Shown piece by piece: positions 35,615 through 47,863 of a stretch of DNA of 64,000 bases. The notes beneath the pieces are model-generated. The model searched no databases. It was not told the DNA's origin and saw only the letters and a program-made list of their open reading frames with translations. The DNA comes from Narthecium ossifragum. Taxonomy: Eukaryota; Streptophyta; Magnoliopsida; Dioscoreales; Nartheciaceae. Positions within the stretch are counted from its first letter, which is position 1, and each line of letters opens with the position of its first letter. The translations under genes were made by a program, and so were the position numbers. The stretch is from NCBI GenBank assembly GCA_963920575.1, contig OY986967.1, forward strand, positions 4,695,869 to 4,759,868. Direction: 5' to 3'.

Positions 35615-38600
35615 TAACTTACTTAGCATTAGTCAACTATGTGATAGAGGTAACAAAGTTATTTTTGAAGATTCAAAATGCTATGTTAAGAATGCTCTTA
35701 GTGATAAAATCTTGCTAGTAGGACACCGTGATGGTAATGTATACACATTTTATCTTAATGATCTTGTTTGCCATGATGATCTATGTCTTAGTGCTTTAAA
35801 TGAAAATTCTTGGTTATGGCATAGAAGGCTTGGGCATGCTCACATGGATTTAATATCCAAACTTTCTCGAAAAAACCTTGCTCTTGGACTTCCCAAGATC
35901 AAATTTGAGAAAGACAAGATTTGTGATGCATGTCAAAGAGGAAAACAAGTAAAATCCTCTTTCAAGTCTAAAGATGTAGTTTCTACCACAAGAGCACTAG
36001 AACTCATTCATATGGACCTTTTTGGGCCTACTAAACCAACTAGCTTAGGTGGTAGCTCATATGGATTTGTTTTAGTAGATGACTACACTAGATTCACATG
36101 GGTGATTTTCCTTGCACACAAAGATGAAGTCTTTGAGGAATTCACCAACTTTTGTAGAAGAGTCCAAAATGAGAAAGGTATTCTCATTACATGCATTAAG
36201 AGTGATAATGGAGGAGAATTCAAGAATTCCCTTCTAGAAAAGTTTTGTAATAACAACGGGATTTCCCATAACTTCTCTTCACCTAGAACCCCTCAACAAA
36301 ATGGTGTTGTTGAAAGGAAAAATATAACCCTACAAGACATGGCTAGAACTTTATTATGTGAAAATAATCTTCCTAAGTATTTTTGGGCCGAAGCAATCAA
36401 TACCTCTTGCCATGTGATAAATAGAGTAACCTTGAGACCCATTTTGAAAAAAACCCCCTATGAGCTTTGGAAAGGAAGAATTCCAAATATTGGGTACTTT
36501 AGAGCTTTTGGTTGCAAATGTTTTATCTTGAACAATGGCAAGGATAATCTTGGAAAATTTGATGCTAGATCCGATGAAGGAGTCTTTCTTGGATATTCGG
36601 GAAGAAGTAAAAGTTATAGAATCTTCAATAAAAGGACTTTGGTGGTTGAAGAATCAATGTATGTGACATTTGATGAAATGATTTTAATTCCTAGTAGAAT
36701 TGATAATGGTATTGATGAGGAAAACCCAAATGACAAATCAAAAGACTTATTGGATGAAACCCAAAATGATGTTGAAGAATTGAATGTTAGATTTGAGGAA
36801 TCCCTTGAGATTATACCTAGTGATCAACATCATGAGTTGCCAAAGGATCGGAAGTATGCATCTTCGCACCCAAAGGAATTAATAATTAGTGAACCATCAA
36901 GAGGAATCCAAACTAGATCTTCATTAAATAGTTGTGCAAATCTAGCCTTCCTATCTCAAATTGAGCCTAAAACGATAGAGGAAGAACTAGAGGATGATCA
37001 TTGGATCCTAGCAATGCAAGAAGAGTTGAATCAATTTGAAAGAAATGAAGTTTGGAATTTGGTACCTAGACCTCATGATCATCCCGTTATATGTACTAAA
37101 TGGGTGTTTAGAAACAAAATGGATGAATCGGGAACAATTACAAGGAATAAAGCTAGACTAGTTGCAAAAGGTTTCAATCAATAAGAAGGAATTGATTTTG
37201 ATGAGACTTTTGCACCGGTAGCTAGACTTGAGGCAATAAGACTACTTCTAGCTTTTGCATCTTACAAAGATTTCAAATTATATCAAATGGATGTTAAGAG
37301 TGCCTTCTTGAATGGGTTACTAAAAGAAGAAGTCTATGTTGAACAACCCCCCGGTTTTGAAGACTATAAATTGAGGGATCATGTATTCAAACTCACTAAA
37401 GCCTTATATGGATTAAAACAAGCTCCTAGAGCTTGGTATGAAAGGCTTAGCAAATTCTTGATGGATAATGATTTTTGTAGAGGAAAAATTGATACTACAT
37501 TGTTTACCAAATCAAAAGGCAAAGACTTGCTCTTGGTTCAAATTTATGTTGATGATATCATTTTTGGTTCTACAAATGATAAACTTTGTGAAGAATTTTC
37601 CACATGCATGCAAAGTGAGTTTGAGATGAGTTTAATGGGTGAACTCAATTATTTTCTTGGGTTACAAATCATGCAAACTCGATGAGAGATCTTTATTAAT
37701 CAAGCTAAATACACTAGAGACCTACTCAAGAAATATGATTTTGTAGAATCCAAAATTTATAGAACCCCCATGTGTACAACACTAAAGCTAGACAAGGATG
37801 AAGATGGGAAACCCGTTGAACAAACACTTTATAGAGGGATGATTGGTTCTTTACTCTATTTGACCGCTAGTAGGCCGGACATCATGTTTAGTGTTTGCCT
37901 TTGTGCTAGATATCAATCTTGTTCTAAGGAATCACATTTGGTTGCGGTCAAGAGGATCTTTAGATATCTAATAGGAACCCAAAATTATGGTTTGTGGTAT
38001 CCTAGAAGATCATCTTTTGATCTAATTGGCTACTCCGATGCGGATTTTGCCGGATGTAGATTTGATAGAAAAAGCACAAGTGGTACATGTCACTTTCTTG
38101 GTCATGCACTTGTTTCTTGGTTTTCCAAGAAGCAAAATTCAGTTGCTTTATCCACCGCCGAAGCGGAATATATTGCGGCGGGTAGTTGTTATGCACAATT
38201 ACTTTGGATGAAAATGCAATTGGAAGATTATGAAATACATGTAGACAAAATGCCCATTAGATGTGACAACACTAGTGCCATAAACTTATCTAAAAATCCC
38301 ATCTTGCATTCTAGAACAAAGCACATAGAAATTAGACATCATTTTCTTCGTGATCATGCACAAAAAGGAGATATTGCACTTGAGTTTGTTAGCACCGAAC
38401 ATCAAATTGCAGATATTCTAACAAAACCCTTGAGTGAAGACAGAATTCTCTATCTACTAAGGGAGCTTGGGATGTCCAATGGATGTCCAAAATAAAGGAG
38501 CTAAAAGGAAAAGGTATGGTCACCTCTTTAACTGCTTTTCATATCATATTCAACTTGAATGCTAAATTTTGGTAAATTAAGTTAATATCATGATTAATGA

Positions 38601-38700
38601 GTGATTTTTGTCTCATAATATTTAGTTACACGTGCTTGCAAAGATTTGTGATGTTTTGATTTAAAAATGATTTTAAATTGAATTTCAAAACTCACTTTCT

Positions 38701-38985
38701 GGGACTGACGGTCGATCCAGCTTTCTTGACGGTCGACCGTGCGTACCTTCGCACTGGACGGTCGACCGCCAACCTCCTCGGATCGACCGTGGGATGTCAA
38801 TTTTAAACCCCTTGTGTGCCACGGTCGACCGCCAACTTCGTTGGATCGACCGTGCGACAAAATGTGTGCGACCGTCGACCGCCAGGTTTTCGGATCGACC
38901 GTGCGACGCTTTTTTTTACACATAATGCTCGCGACGGTCGACCGCCAAGTTCCTACGATCGACCGCCACGGACCGTGTGATAACT
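38701..38985. repeat. Internal GGTCGACC array of the SIRE element
   Basis: Five units of about 60 bp, each of the form ACGGTCGACCGCCAA...GGATCGACCGTGCG, between RNase H and the third ORF. Same core palindrome as the LTR arrays but with different spacers, so not a simple copy of the LTR. Confidence 0.85.
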
Positions 38986-39161
38986 TAAGTCGGGGCTTTT
39001 TCGTCTTTTCCACTCCAATCTCCCCTTATAACTCCCGATCACCCTTCATTCCCCTCTCTGGTTCGACCGTGCCCTAAGTCCTCAAAACGTCCGCAGCCAC
39101 TCCTCCTTCTCTCTCTCAAGCCGATCTCCTCTTCCCCACTCAAAACCCTAACCAGCTGGCG

Positions 39162-40391
39162 ATGGCTCGCACCAAGAATGCTGGTCCTCCTTCACCTGAG
39201 GAACCAAGTGCACCTGGGAAACGAAAAAAGGCAGTCGCGAAGAAGCCATCCGGAGCAAAGAAAGCCAAAGGAGCTCAAGGAGGTTCTTCATCCAATCCTC
39301 AACCTACCCCTTCCTATGACGACTACTTCTTCCTGGATATGGAGAGGTATAAAACCTGGCCTGATTTTAAGGACAAGTTCGTAGTCTCGGGTAGAGCTTT
39401 ACAACTGCCCATAAACAAAAAACACGTAGTAGAGCGATACTTCACTGATATGGGATGGAACAAATTCTTAGAAATGCCTCAATACATCTATCCCGAAATG
39501 ATTAGGTATTTTTACTGCATTATGAGTGAGGATATAGATGATGAGGGATATGTAGCTATTACTAGCTATGTCTATGGTAATGAAATCAAAATTACCATAG
39601 AATGGTTGAATGAGCTACTTAATGCACCTAATTCAGGAGAGTGCATTTACTTTACTTCCCATGAGGATTTAAATAGAGCTAATCATGATAAACTAGGGAG
39701 AAAGGCTATCCTCAAGCCTCTACGAGTTGAGAAAATCCCTATATAACTAAATAGCCTCAACCAACAATTTAGGGAGCTTGCCCACTTCCTAGGAACAAAC
39801 CTATGTCCTAAGCTTGGCCATCATGATAATTTGGAACATATCCATGCCTATGTTCTTTCTTGCATGGTTAGGAGAAAACATCTTAACCTAGGCTATCTAA
39901 TTATCAAGGAAATGCTAAATCTAAATGCTAGGCAATCACTTCCTTTTGGGGGGCTCCTAACAAACATTTTCAAAGCCCTCACCCTAAACCTAGCCAATGA
40001 TGAACGCAAACCCCTTTCTCAACCCTTCAACAAATCCACCTACAAGAGGATGAAGGCCGCCAAATGAGCTTTAGGCCTCGGTTGGCCTCAACTCAGTTTC
40101 GATGAGGATGATGAGCCTCAAGAAGAGCATGGAGAAGAAAATATAGGGGGAGAGCCTTTGCTTGAAGAGCATCAAGGAGAAGCATCTAGTAGCCGAGTTC
40201 GTCGCATCACAGCACAACGGCTTGATGATCTCGAAGCTAGAATGGGAAGAATGGAAGTGAGTCTCGATGACATCAAGACTTCCCAAGCGACGATCACCGG
40301 AGATCAAGCCAAGATGTCTCAGCAACTTGACGAGATTTTCACCTACATCAAGAATGAATTTCCACCTGGCACTCCTTCAGAAAGCCTCTAG
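39162..40391 (+). pseudogene. SIRE third ORF (env-position / putative plant transposon protein), broken
   Basis: One frame of about 410 codons broken by TAA (39744-39746) and TGA (40065-40067). Start MARTKNAGPPSPEE is followed by a basic Lys/Ala-rich tail, then a domain like the putative plant transposon protein family (SGRALQLPINKKHVVERYF, YVYGNEIKITIEWLNELLN). The C-terminus is acidic then coiled-coil (RLDDLEARMGRMEVSLDDI). SIRE elements carry such an ORF where retroviruses have env; I see no signal peptide or membrane span, so an envelope role is not supported by this sequence. Confidence 0.75.
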
Positions 40392-40902
40392 TGATTGATC
40401 CTAATTTCCCATCCTCCTTACCTCTTTTTGATAATGCCAAAGGGGGAGAAAAGTGTGATGAGTGTGATGAATGTGAAAGCCCTACATTTCTTACTTTTGT
40501 ATTTTGAAAAACTTTGTTTTGAATTGAAAGTCTTGTAAGTTCAAAGTTTTCCAAATGATTTTGAATGGAAATATTGTATGGAAATGTTGAGATCCTTTGA
40601 ATGACATGCAAATGTGTTTGGATATTGCCTTGATGTATTAGTACAATTTTATAATCTCAATATTCAATATGAAATCACTTCATGAAAGCATAAATGTTAT
40701 TATTGAAAAGAAGTGAGCATGCTAAAATCCAAACCATTATGTCAACATATCTTGAATGGAACTTTTAATATCATTTGAAAGATATGTGACTTGTGTGCAT
40801 CTTGAAAATTAACTTTAGAACACATTTTCTGGAAGAAAAGGATGCATTGATTAAGGGGGAGTCAAAATATTTTATCATCACATTTAAAAGGATTGTCATC
40901 AT

Positions 40903-40916
40903 CAAAAAGGGGGAGA
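40903..40916 (+). other. Polypurine tract of the SIRE element
   Basis: AAAAAGGGGGAGA directly upstream of the 3' LTR, the expected plus-strand primer. Confidence 0.85.
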
Positions 40917-40917
40917 T

Positions 40918-42076
40918 TGTTGATCCTAACCTTGTTTTGATGATGCCAATATACATTAAATGATAAAATATATGTTTAATATTTATTACCCCTTTAATTG
41001 GAGATATTAAATTCAATATTTAAGTTATTTTGTACTGACGGTCGATGCAAGGATCGACCGTGGGAATGGGACGGTCGATCCATGGATCGACCGTGATGAA
41101 TGGTTCACACTTGGCTATATGCGTATTGATGCGACGGTCGATCGGTGCATCGACCGTCGAAAGCGTTTTTCTTGACAGAGGCTCACGGACGATGCGACGG
41201 TCGATGTGGCGGTCGACCGTGGCGCATCAATGAAGAAAGTAAAGCCGCGACGGTCGATCGGTGCATCGACCGTGGGAAGCGTTTTTTTTGACAGAGGCTC
41301 ACGGACGATGCGACGGTCGACCGTGACGCATATATGAAGTAAAGTCAAGGAGCGACGGTCGATCCGAGCATCGACCCTGGGAAGCGACCTTCTCAACAGA
41401 GGCTCACGGACGATGTGACGGTCGATGTCACGGTCGACCGTGAGAGCGACGGACGATGCGTGGATCGACCGTCGACCAAAGAGGCTGAGTTTTTTATACG
41501 TGACGGACGATGGACGGATCGACCGCCAGGAGCGCGCAGAGTAAAAAAACTAGCCGTTGGAGAGTTGCAGGGAGCCGTTGGGGCTTCTTGTTGAGCTGGT
41601 TGAAGCCCATCTATAAGTAATCTCTTCATGTAAACTTGCCACAACTTTTATCACTATTATTGAGATCATTTGAACAAGTTCTAGAAAAGATTTCTACTTA
41701 TTCTCTTTGAGCTAAAACCTTTGTAAATCTTCTTCAAGTGTGAAGAAGTATCTTGAGAGTTGTTCAACAGCAAGTGACTGTGATTGTAAGGTTACCAAGC
41801 ACCAGGAAGCTTGGGGAAAAGCTTGTAAGGGATTTGCAAGTAGTGGAACCTCAAGGAGAGCCTTGAGAGAAGTGGACGTAGACCAAGAGTTGGGTCGAAC
41901 CACTATAAATCGGTGTCATCTCTCTAACCCTTCTTTCAGTTAATGCTTGCATGCTATTGTAGTTAAGTTTCATTTTGTTTACAAGCATTCTAACTGTTAG
42001 ATTCTTTTCTATCTGAATTTTCCATCAATCTAGTTTTTCGAAAAGAGTCCAATTCACCCCCCCTCTTGGACCTTCA
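40918..42076 (+). repeat. 3' LTR of the SIRE element
   Basis: 1159 bp, same ends as the 5' LTR, followed by the target duplication CATCG (42077-42081). Lacks 12 bp of the palindromic array relative to the 5' LTR. Array at 41037-41534. Confidence 0.95.
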
Positions 42077-45013
42077 CATCGATCTCGCAGCCAGCGTCCT
42101 CCTCCTCATCGATCTCGCCGTGGGGGAAGGTGAATGGGTTTAAGAACGACACGTCGATGGTCCTCCTCCTCACCGATCTCGTGCCCAGTGGTCCTCCTCC
42201 TCACCGATCTTGCGCCCGGCGTCCTCCTCCTCATTGATCTCGCCGATGATGGTCCTCCTCAACTTTTGGCCCCTAGTGCATGCCACTGACTGGATCGGGT
42301 TCGACTGTGAGTCAAATTTCGCCCCCTTTTTCTTTGAGAACACAATGCTCTTTAGTGTTTGCTTGAATAAGGTCTAAAAAAGCTTCAGTAACTAACCACC
42401 AACCATCAAGGAGAATATTTTTAATGCTTATTGTAGCTTTCGCACACAATAATTGATAGTGATTTGCTGGCAACATTGTTAAAATTGCTGATGAAGGTTA
42501 CATGACTCTGCGAAGTGATGATAATTGCCATTAAAATCACAGGGACCAATCCATCCATATTATATATTTCAAGGGTATCATTTGAAAGAAATATTGTTGT
42601 TGTTAACAATAGTAGAAGGTTCTTGCTGCCACTAAAGAAAAAGGAACCAATGATGCAATGGAATCCGTCAAATTACGATATATTTTGTATGGCTCCTATT
42701 GCTTTGGGAAAGAAGATCACAAGGAAAGGCTTTGTGCTAGCTTTACAAAACTTGTGAATTTCTATGTTTTGATATTTGATCCTCTTATTTTCGCTATTCC
42801 TTATGAGGCATGTTTATATGATTGTAATCGTTGAAAAAGGCTTTTAGGGGGAGGATAAGTACTATAAATTGATGGAAAGCGTGTTCTTGGTTGAAAAGGT
42901 GGCTGAAAATAAAATCATAGCCCTACTCACATCAAAGAAATTAAAATTCCGTTGAGGCATCTTAAGTTCGCTATGTAAAAATAAGTATAGGATGGAATTA
43001 TACGTTCCAGTCGACATGTGATATTGGTGCGACAATGGATAGTAGAAATCACATGTCTTCCTCATATTCGACATCTATCCATGTAATTATGCATGCGTAT
43101 TTTCTGTGTGCTTGAAATGAATAATGACTCACAACACTATTCAAGTTTGAATGTAGGAGAAGTAAACTTTGTTTGCTAATTGCTAAATGATAAAATGTTG
43201 TCTCGATGATTTAGCAGCTTGGACTTCGTTTAACATGAGTATTTCTCATATTTTCATGGGGTGTTGAGAATATGTGTTCTTTATGCTTGCAAGGTCTAGA
43301 GGTTGACATCGATCATTCTGTTAGCTACAAATAGTAAAAGTAGTAGGTAATATTTCACACGTCAATGGATGAAAAAACCCAATCACTCTACTTTATATTG
43401 ATTTGCAATACATTTGATGTGAAGTATAGGTCTTTTAGTCACCTACTTTATATGCACGATATGGGACACATGGACCTTTCAGTCATTTGTTCGAACATGA
43501 TTAATTATCAGTTCCATTGATTTATGAATTGTTACAGTGTCTTGAAGAGTTGCTAGCTTTGACACCTTTTCAACCAAAACAAGGAATTCTTAGCTGCATA
43601 TGTTGTTTTAGGTTTACTTCTCTCATGAAACAATACATAATTGTTTCTTCTGCAAAAGTTGTAAAATATCTTGCTTTACATGCTAGTCTAGTTATTGTTG
43701 TGATTATATATTTCCTTATTTTGTGAAGTCAAATTTGATTCAGTTACCAATCAAATTACTTACATGTATAATTGCTAAAATGTATAGCCATATTTATCTC
43801 AGGATACAGTTTAGGGTTTACTTGTAGTTATCACATCTGGATGAGATATGGAATACACATTGAAGTATCTAGGAAGTGAAAAAAGTTATGTGAAAAAAGC
43901 TCAATGTTAAGAAATCGAAACTGTATGGCCCACTTAATTTAAATTTCATATTCATTTCCCCAAGGCATTCATTACTGTAGTTGACATGTGCGAATGAGTG
44001 TCATGCCCAGTGCCAATAATTTCTATATTGCTGATGTAATAAAATGAGGGTTGTCGCATGCGTCATCGTCCGCATCACCCCCGTCCATTCAGCTAAAGTG
44101 TAAGTGCGGGCTAAACGTCGTGCGACGAGTCTCCCGCACCAATAAAAATACGGGGTCGCACCTTTGTGTGTCCTACTAGTCAAAATGGGTGTGGATTTTG
44201 GAGGTGGGAAGATGTCGTACTTCAACAACCCTCATTCTCAAGTTCATCTTATACTCCTACATCATCTACTGGTCTATCGTTGGGTGCCTGGTCTAGCCCC
44301 AGCGGAGTAACGGTGGACACAATGGGCCTTCAAGTGGAAGTGATGTGTGGGCAGATGTACGAATTGTGCATTGTCATTTGGTTTCTTGTCATTGTCGTGA
44401 CATCAATTTTTATAAAAATCTTATTGTAACTGAAATTGGTGTACTGACCATAGCACAATGAGATTGCATTGCTCGCTATCATGTAATATGGCCATACTAG
44501 ACTCTTTGTCCCTGGATTTTGTGACAGCAATCTTGTCTTTTACCGTAACGAACCATCATATACTTATGTTGAATGAATGATCTTTTGCTTGTAGTGCTTT
44601 CTTTTGAATATGTTGCCTTTTGTCAATTTCTTTGTCTACCTTGAACGTGTTAAATTTTTTTCTATCTTTCCTCTTAATTTGTGTAATGTAATATATGAAA
44701 GGGAGACATGCACTAGAGTTTTATTGTTGTCACATGCCTATGCACTCTCCACACCAATACTTTGCAATGTTACATTCGCATAAAATGCCATCATTGTTTG
44801 TTAAGCTATTGTTTGCAAATATGAAATGGTTCATTCGCACTACATTTGTTATGTGACATGGCTACACACCTTCTGCCCTGTCGTGCTTTTGAATGCCACA
44901 TTTGCATAAAATGCAATCGCACTTTCTTAATCATATGTTTGGAAATCTCCAATAGTATATTCGCACTACACCTATAATTTTTTAATGTAATGGTTTTCCA
45001 CTGTCTTGCAGGC
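42077..45013. other. Spacer between the SIRE element and the Ulp1-type pseudogene
   Basis: 42077-42262 is the right part of the split minisatellite (GATCTCG plus TCCTCCTCCTCATC units). The rest is AT-rich, with no frame I can assign. A GC-richer, CG-rich patch at 44040-44160 stands out but has no coding signal. Likely old transposon debris and the 5' flank of the following gene. Confidence 0.5.
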
Positions 45014-47863
45014 ATGGCTGCACCTATCCATCACCCTATCAAACCCAATAGTCGTTGTTATGTCGCAACAGTTGCGCAATTGATAAAAAAAAAGTGTATA
45101 AAAGACAAACACCGAGAGTATGTTGCTCGGACGCCCTTTCGGGCCTTTTTTGACGTACCTAGTATGGATCAAGATAGAGTGCTGCTCGAGGATATCCTAT
45201 AAGGATGATAACATGATTCCTTTTTTCAGCTGAGTCCAAGACTAGTGGAGCTTACACCCTATGAATGTGAGCTTATCCTCGGTCTTCCGTCATCCGGGCA
45301 GCCGATTATTTTTTATCCGAGTATGGAGCCAGGACATAGACAGGACAAAGAGAAGGTGGTGTACCCGTGATGGGTTAGGCGGCATGTAGCTCAGGAGAAA
45401 ATATTAACAAGACAAGAATTGGGTTAGTTGATTGAGAGTCTTGCCAGGGACGAGAGACCCGCATACATGGAGGATACAATACGCTTCTTCATTTCGTTCG
45501 TATTGTCGACCGTACTGTTCCCTAGGAGTGACTACACATGCCCGCCTGAGCTAGCTTTATACTTAAATGACCTTGACGGTACATGGCTCTACGATTGGTG
45601 TGGTGCCGTACATTGGATGCTGATCTTCTGCTTGTCCCTGATGGTGCCTGAGATGAGAAAGCGTAAGAGAGCTCTTGAGGGTGCTCGCGTCTCAGGGAGG
45701 CCAAGAGATATACTCCTAAATGGATGCGCCATCGTACTTCTGGTATGCAATCCACTCATTTTGAAATTAATAAGCCCGCCTAGTTGACAAAATACGAAAG
45801 TGAATTCTTATTCGTTGACAATGCAGTTATGGTATTATGAGCACACCGCCAGTTCTAGGAGAAATCCCGTGGCCCCAGAATGTTGAAATGGGCTGGTACG
45901 AAAAAGAATAGAGAGAAGACTTTGGGGAAAGCAAAGGCGATGATGTCGATAGAGAATGTAGAATACATGATCCAAAACTCTTTCTTATGCATATGCTTGT
46001 TCATAAGTTTAATACCCGTCTAACGACCCTTTTTACGTAGGTGGCACGTTCACTGACTCCGACCGCTGAAGAGAAGTCATGGCTACAGCAAGTAGCCACC
46101 CGCCAGGGTCGTATTCCCGTAGCTGGGGACACGTACGGTGCTAGGCCTTCTACTTCGCAGAGCATGCTTAACAGGGCCGAGGTAGACAAATCCTAGTATT
46201 TTACATCAAACTGAAATGTACTTTGTGATCTAGATGAATTATATGAGGTTCTCATTCATTATTTATGGATCAATTAGGCGTCGGAGATCGCTAGGCTGAG
46301 GAGCATTTCTGAGGAGCATCATAGGGCGTTGGAGAGGCTTGAAGAAGTGACTGTGAAAATGCAAGCAAGCCACAAAGCTGAGTTGAGATCACTAAGGGCT
46401 GAGAACGAAAGATTGTCGCTAGCAGTGTCGAACCTGAAGGATGGAGGCCGTGGTAGCGAAAAGGGTTTAGAACTGCAGAACCTGAAGGAGGGAGGTCGAG
46501 GTAGCGAAAAGAGTTTGGTGTATGGTAGGCGTCGGAGAGAGGGAAAGGTAGTCGTCCAGAAGGTAGGCGATGTAAATTATGATGTGGATTCAGATGATCA
46601 TGGCCTCGCCCGCATGGAAGACACATATGTGTCTGCTCGGCATGTATACAATACCTATAAAGTATTATTCATGTAATCGTTACATAGGTCAATGTATTTA
46701 ACCATGTCCCGATTGATAGGTGGCTAAGTGCAAAGCTTCGATCAAGGGCTTGAGGAACCTTGACGCTGTCGATAGGGAGATCATTGTCACCTTCCTAGAG
46801 GCTATAAGAAGGTATTTTAGACATGGTTAATATTCAAATTGCCCATCCACATTATGACGTGATTGATGAGTTTTTATGATTTCAATTTCAGCCGCACTGA
46901 TGTAGTATGGGAAGGCCCAAGCATACATGTGCATGCTCAACACATCCTTGAACTTCTGGGAACGGGGGAGATCGTAGATGATGTGGTTGACGTGCGAATG
47001 AAGATGTATGTAGAGCGTTAGCTCGCTGCTCCACAGGACTATCTCCACAGGACTATGTTTCTACGTCTTTCTTATCGACCTATCTCCATGTGAGTTAATA
47101 TTAAAATTTACATTCGTAGTTTAGAAACTATGAATTTGATCTTGATTACACATACAGTAAATTAAATGATAGAGATGGCACTACGTACGAGTCTTGCAGA
47201 GGTCTGTGATGAATGATGATGCAGGCTTATGTGGTGTTGTTTTAAGGGATTTTCTCACCGAAGGGGGGATAGAGAATAAAAGGTTGTGGTTTATTCCTCT
47301 TGTCACGAAGAACCACTGGCATTTACTGTACGTGAATTTAGAGGAAAAGGCCATATTCCATTACTCCTCCATAAAAGATGATGTGTTCTCGATGGCCGCC
47401 AATGCGATGGTGTGTATGTGATGTATATGATAGGTACACGTTTATGTTTTTCTTCTTCCTTGCATAATTGTAGTTCTGTATGTTCGGCGCAGGCATCATG
47501 GGTGTGTGACTACATCCGTGACTGTCATGAGGTATTGTATGGCGGGAGCAAGTGGTCGTTATCCAAAGTCGATGGTCCCCAACAAAGTAGATCGTAAGAC
47601 AATTACTAAAACCCGTGCAATGTAATGATTTGTTTCAAGCTCTTTGTTACTATGTGGTCATTTGGACTTGCAGTTTGGATTGCGATATATTTATCATAGA
47701 GTTCATGGGCCGACTGCAAAGAAATGATCCATTGAATTTCAAAAGTGGAGATATGCGATATTTGAGGGCAAAGCTGGCTCTCGAAGTAATAGTTGATGGT
47801 CAGAACCGACAACGAAGAGGAGAGGCGGAGAAGATGAGGTTGATTGCGGAAATCATGCAATGA
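45014..47863 (+). pseudogene. Transposon-type Ulp1 protease gene with plant N-terminal domain, decayed
   Basis: N-terminal frame from MAAPIHHPIKPN resembles the DUF1985/plant-mobile-type domain of transposon Ulp1 proteins (LTPYECELILGLPSSG; PPELALYLNDLDGTWLYDW). It has stops at 45200-45211, TGA 45368-45370 and TAG 45425-45427. Further exon-like blocks: 45827 on (LWYYEHTASS, then stops), 46041-46180, a coiled coil at about 46279-46665 (HKAELRSLRAENERLSL), about 46723-46812, and 46892-47090 with TAG at 47019-47021. The catalytic part is at 47194-47421 (WFIPLVTKNHWHLLYV, catalytic His), about 47492-47593, and 47673-47863 (SLDCDIFIIEFMGRL, catalytic Cys in DC). Introns show GT-AG sites. Ulp1 enzymes cleave SUMO, but in plants such copies are mostly carried by transposons. 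The stops argue against a working protein. Confidence 0.7.

Larger units (their letters stand above)
33729..38495 (+). pseudogene. SIRE pol polyprotein, broken (protease, integrase, RT, RNase H)
   Basis: Domains in order: protease (DSGCSRHM, about 33786), integrase zinc region (HRRLGH...CDACQRGK, about 35821-35945) and DDE core (HMDLFGP, KSDNGGEF, PQQNGVVERK), RT (start near 37000, [20 protein letters not shown]), and RNase H (YSDADFAG, STAEAEYIA) ending SNGCPK at 38495. Breaks: a 1651-bp solo LTR between protease and integrase (33964-35614), nonsense codons TAA 37182-37184 and TGA 37683-37685. Solo LTR plus its target duplication is 1656 bp, a multiple of three, so the frame is otherwise continuous. 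A stop lies upstream in this frame (33720-33722), and pol is in another frame than gag. Confidence 0.93.
30732..42076 (+). mobile_element. SIRE/Maximus-type Ty1/copia LTR retrotransposon, inactive
   Basis: Complete architecture: 5' LTR 30732-31901, tRNA-Met-type primer site TGGTATCAGA at 31904, gag, protease, integrase, RT, RNase H, a third ORF, polypurine tract, 3' LTR 40918-42076. Both LTRs start TGTTGATCC and end CCTTCA. The 5-bp target duplication CATCG is perfect (30727-30731 and 42077-42081). Integrase before RT marks copia; the long gag, extra third ORF and large LTRs mark the SIRE group. The element is dead: a solo LTR interrupts pol, pol has two further nonsense codons, and the third ORF has two. 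Confidence 0.93.

Noticed and set aside
37182..37685. The two stop codons in SIRE pol as programmed readthrough
   Set aside because: Known SIRE suppression concerns a stop between gag and pol. These are inside the RT region, where readthrough has no role, and the element is broken elsewhere.
38739..39077. 112-codon frame over the internal palindrome array
   Set aside because: It is a by-product of the GGTCGACC repeat; the complementary strand gives a similarly long frame.
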